NCBI RefSeq assembly: GCF_028640845.1
Contig: NC_080542.1
Location: 13,533,901 to 13,597,900 of the forward strand
DNA length: 64,000 bases
Source of the DNA: Ahaetulla prasina
Taxonomy: Eukaryota; Chordata; Lepidosauria; Squamata; Colubridae
Direction: 5' to 3'
Positions 60,942 to 64,000 of the stretch are shown in pieces. The notes beneath the pieces were generated by a model, which saw only the letters and a program-made list of their open reading frames with translations, had not been told where the DNA came from and searched no databases. Numbering within the stretch: the stretch's first letter is position 1; each line of letters opens with the position of its first letter. The position numbers were made by a program, and so were the translations under genes.

Positions 60942-61837
60942 TCATTTCTTTATTAGTTGCTCTTTCTTATTCAGATCAGGTCTTAGAATAATGATATAAC
61001 ATTTAGGCACAAAAATGCAACCTAGTAATCCAGCTGAAGAAGCCAAAATGGAGAAGATCTCCACAGCCACCATGTATTTCCCCTTGGTGCTCAGATAGGT
61101 GGGAACAAATGACACCCAGACACTGCAAAAGACTAACATGCTGAAGGTGATAAATTTGGCTTCATTGAAGCTGTCAGGTAAATTCCTGGCTAGAAAGGCC
61201 ACAGTGAAACTGACAGCAGTCAAGAACCCCAGAAAGCCAAGCACTGTATAAAACATTGTGGTTGAACCTTCATTACATTGTAGAACAATTTCTTCAGCCA
61301 TGGAGTGCATGTCAGAATCTGGGAAGGGAGGAGAAATTGTGAGCCACACTACACAAATGCAGAATTGTGTCAGGGAGCAAGATAGGACAATAGAGAGAGC
61401 CAGCCTTTTCCCCACCCATTTTCTCATTTTGGATCCGGGCTTGGTGGCCATGAAAGCAAGGACCACTATGATTGTTTTCCCCAATATACAAGAAAGAGCT
61501 ACAGAGAAGTTGACGCCAAAGGCAGTTTGTCGCAAGAGGCATTTCACTTGGTCAGGTTGCCCAATGAAGAGCAAAGCACAAAGGAATGAGGTGCAGAGAG
61601 CATTGAGAAGGCAATAAGTGAGGTTCCTGTTGTTGGCTTTGACAATAGGAGTTTCCTGGTTTTTAACAAAGATCCCCAGAATCGTAGCTGAGACAAAAGA
61701 AAAGAAGATGGCATTCACTACCAAAGAAATCCCCAGAGGTTCTTGATAAGTTAAGTAATTTATGCTTTTTTGAAGGCACCTATCCTGAACTCTGTTTGGA
61801 TATTGATCCTCTGGACATGTGAGGCAATCATCCAAGT
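60942..61837 (-). CDS. V2R gene C exon 6: seven membrane helices and stop
   Basis: Acceptor AG at 61839-61838 after a C run, phase 1, then [16 protein letters not shown]. 896 bp, ending LIKK and a stop. All seven helices and class C motifs are present ([45 protein letters not shown]). The first helix ([20 protein letters not shown]) and the loop before helix 3 differ from A and B; the rest is nearly the same. Confidence 0.95.
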
Positions 61838-62019
61838 CTGGGGGAAAAAATGAAACAAAAATAAAATCATTGCTTTTGAGCATCAACCATTCCTCACAGA
61901 TTATATCCACTAAGATACTATGATTTACATAAGGATTCTGTTTGCTTTCTTCTTAAAGTAATTCTGAGGGAATTATCTGAGGGGCCGTCTCTTGCAATCA
62001 CAGCTACTCAACCCATCAG
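61838..62019. other. Gene C intron 5, unclassified start
   Basis: Intron sequence with nothing recognisable before the L2 fragment. Confidence 0.35.
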
Positions 62020-62425
62020 AGCAGGGAGGCAGGGAATGTGGTGGGTCCCATCCCTGAGGGAGAAACACCTGGTGGGACCCAGAAGAAGGGTCTTCTCTGT
62101 GGTGGCTCCCTCTCTCTGGAACATCATTCTTCCAAAGATTAGAACGGCCTCCACTCTAATACTCTTCTGGAAGGTGCTGAAGACCTGGTTCTGCCAGCGG
62201 GCCTGGGGAACCCAGAACGGGACAGAGCCCATTAAACAGCTCATGTGATCTGCTGTCTCTGGGGCGGGGGTAGGTGGTGATTTTATTATATTATATTATA
62301 TTAATTTATTTGATTCTTTTTATTAGTTTTATTGTTTTAAAAGTGGTTTTATATTGTGTAAGCCGCCCTGAATCACCATGGGCAAATAGGCAGCAATATA
62401 AATTCAATAAATAAATAAATTCATA
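62020..62425 (+). mobile_element. L2 LINE 3' end, different subfamily
   Basis: The C-terminal frame FSVVAPSLWNIILPKIRTAS, then FWKVLKTWFCQRAW, matches the L2 end (compare FSVAAPALWNELPPG at 58220). Its tail is GCCGCCCTGAATCACCATGG and (AAAT)n, unlike the other L2 tails here. Confidence 0.75.
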
Positions 62426-62549
62426 ATGCAATTTATAATGTCCTTGTCAGGTGCAAAGAATGAGGTCCAAATTCAAAGAGTTCTAATTTACTGATTTATT
62501 GCTCAAACCTTGCACAATTATGTTCTCAAGAAATGGTTTGCATCTGGGT

Positions 62550-62895
62550 AAAGGTAAAGGTAAAGGGTAAAGGTTCCCCTCACACATACGTGCTAGTCGT
62601 TCCTGACTCTAGTTTCAAAGCCGAAGAGCCAGCGCTCTCCGAAGACGTCTCCGTGGTCATGTGACCAGCATGACTCAATGCCAAAGGTGCACGGAACACT
62701 GGTACCTTCCCGCCAAAGGTGGTCCCTATTTTTCTACTTGCATTTTTTACGTGCTTTCAAACTGCTAGGTTGGCAGAAGGTGGGACAAGTAACGGGAGCT
62801 CACCATGTTACGCGGCACTAGGGATTCGAACCACTGAACTGCCGACCTTTTGATCGACAAGCTCAGCATCTTAGCCACTAAGCCACCGCGTCCAT
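62550..62895 (-). mobile_element. tRNA-derived SINE (family 1), full-length
   Basis: Reversed: head GGACGCGGTGGCTTAGTGGC, B box GGTTCGAATCC, end GGGGAACCTTTACC. Nearly the same as 43757-44068 in reverse. In intron 5 of gene C. Confidence 0.88.
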
Positions 62896-63031
62896 GTTGC
62901 ACCTGAGTAAGGCTAGATAAGGTTCAATTACATTCAAAGGGTTTTGGACCTTATCTTGTTGTGACTATGTAGAGACTCTAAACAGATTCCTCATTTCATT
63001 CCTCCCCTGGCAATGTCAGTCTCTCTCCTAA

Positions 63032-63070
63032 ATATGTATGTATGTATACATGTATGTATGTATGTATGTA
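63032..63070. repeat. (TATG)n microsatellite
   Basis: About nine units, one changed, just downstream of exon 5 of gene C in its intron. Confidence 0.85.
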
Positions 63071-63088
63071 GACATATCCTTTGCTTAC

Positions 63089-63215
63089 CCAGCTGGTCCG
63101 CTATCTTCCCTTTAGGACACCGTCTACAGTCATAGCAGCAAGATAATTGCCCTTCCACTTTTATCTTGCTATGGCCAAGAGGACATTTCTTGTTACAAAT
63201 GGAAAGAGGTAATGT
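63089..63215 (-). CDS. V2R gene C exon 5: nine-cysteine domain
   Basis: 127 bp, acceptor AG at 63217-63216 after a long T run, donor GTAAG after 63089, phases 0 and 1. It opens [18 protein letters not shown] and closes [11 protein letters not shown], with six cysteines placed as in A and B. Exon 4 would be upstream, beyond the window. Confidence 0.93.
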
Positions 63216-63297
63216 CTGTTTACAAAAAAAAAAAAAAAAAAAGAAGTCTTTCAAATGAAGAATTTATGTTTCATGATAGTTCTTTTCATCAGTCATG

Positions 63298-63556
63298 AAG
63301 GGCCTCTGGTGGTTCAGACTGCTAAGACAGTCTGTTATTAACACAGCTGCTTGCAATTACTGCAGGTTCAAGTCCCACCAGGCCCAAGGTTGACTCAGTC
63401 TTCCATCCTTTATAAGGTAGGTAAAATGAGGACCCAGATTGTTGGGGGCAATAAGTTGACTTTGTATATAATATACAAATGGATGAAGACTGTTGCTTAA
63501 CATAGTGTAAGCTACCCTGAGTCTTCGAAGAAGGGTGGGATATAAATGCAAATTAA
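63298..63556 (+). mobile_element. tRNA-derived SINE (family 2), full-length
   Basis: Head GGGCCTCTGGTGGTTCAGAC, B box GGTTCAAGTCCCACCAGG, body GACCCAGATTGTTGGGGGC, tail CTGAGTCTTCGAAGAAGGGT then A-rich. Confidence 0.88.
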
Positions 63557-63584
63557 AAAAAATACAATGAGGATCATAAGTGGT

Positions 63585-64000
63585 TGCCTAAATTCTACTC
63601 CTACTTGCTGGCTCCCCGTCTTGAGCCACATTGCACCACCAGCCCTACGAAGAAGTACACTAAGAAGCCCTTAGTGAAGGAGTACAACAAAATTATGAGA
63701 AACCCACTTCTTCCTGTGCATGCTGATCTTCCTCATCTATCGATTGGCAGACTTGAATCCAGGAAGCCCTCTCTGGCACTCTCTTAACAGCTGTCTAACA
63801 ACTTTGATGTCAACACACAGTGGAAAGCCAAATGGGCTGCTAAACATCCAGATACAGACAGTTACATAGATGACCCTACACAAAAGGTTTTGATCTTCCT
63901 CACCAGCATTGGTCAACTCTGAACAGGATCCCTACCCAACATTGTGTCTGCCAGGACTCATTATTTATCTGAGGTCTTGTCTCTACCCCTCAGTGTGACT
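63585..64000 (+). mobile_element. Unclassified retroelement C-terminal fragment
   Basis: One frame reads MRNPLLPVHADLPHLS, a stop, then NNFDVNTQWKAKWAAKHPD and SYIDDPTQKV, then a break. The DDPT...LN-type context resembles C-termini of non-LTR retrotransposons, but I cannot name the family. It runs off the window end. Confidence 0.35.

Larger units (their letters stand above)
60942..63215 (-). other. V2R gene C, 3' part (exons 5 and 6), continues beyond window
   Basis: Exons 5 (63089-63215) and 6 (60942-61837) are open with matching phases. Exons 1-4 would lie to the right of base 64000. The third member of the array on the same strand. Confidence 0.9.

Overview
This is a stretch of vertebrate nuclear DNA, most probably from a squamate reptile and probably an advanced snake. 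It holds a tandem array of vomeronasal type-2 receptor (V2R) genes with short, phase-conserved exons and large introns. The surrounding repeats are typical of squamates: L2 and CR1 LINEs, decayed L1, an RTE-BovB end, tRNA-derived SINEs sharing the LINE 3' tail, hAT and Tc1/mariner DNA elements, a Ty3/gypsy element and solo LTRs. Simple-sequence repeats are very abundant, including LINE tails of (ATTCT)n, which is (AATAG)n on the other strand. The species call is an inference from this mix.

All three V2R genes lie on the minus strand, so they read from right to left. Gene C (60942-63215) shows only exons 5 and 6; its 5' part lies beyond the window. Gene B (31563-47092) is complete: six exons with canonical splice sites and matching phases give an 874-residue receptor. 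Gene A (3048-23403) has open exons 1, 3, 4, 5 and 6, but no exon 2 is visible. A 100-N assembly gap lies in that intron, so the gene may be broken or only incompletely assembled. Exons 3, 4 and 5 are 861, 228 and 127 bp in both A and B (exon 5 is also 127 bp in C). Each receptor would have a signal peptide, a Venus-flytrap ligand-binding domain, a nine-cysteine region and seven membrane helices, acting in sensory neurons of the vomeronasal organ.

Layout: 1-2430 gypsy pol end with its 3' LTR, then a small inverted-repeat element; 3048-23403 gene A, whose 13.2-kb intron 4 holds a decayed L1, an expanded minisatellite, a triplicated 483-bp unit, a perfect (ATC)n tract of about 1.98 kb and a duplicated 980-bp unit; 23600-30674 a reverse-oriented L2 LINE with its 5' UTR, then a Tc1/mariner element with nested insertions; 31563-47092 gene B with repeat-filled introns; 47975-50142 a hAT-like element carrying an L2 fragment and a captured-looking coding fragment; 50600-53673 CR1 LINEs; 54541-58560 an L2 LINE with tandem 5' monomers; 59110-60606 two hAT-like elements, one containing an inverted LTR duplication; 60942-63215 gene C; then SINE and LINE debris.

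I see no operon, CRISPR array, rRNA or standalone tRNA gene. The only host genes I can support are the three V2Rs. The least ordinary structures are the inverted LTR duplication nested in a hAT element (59696-60598), the perfect ATC tract with its 58-bp flanking direct repeats (13147-15502), and the monomeric L2 5' UTR (54541-55000).
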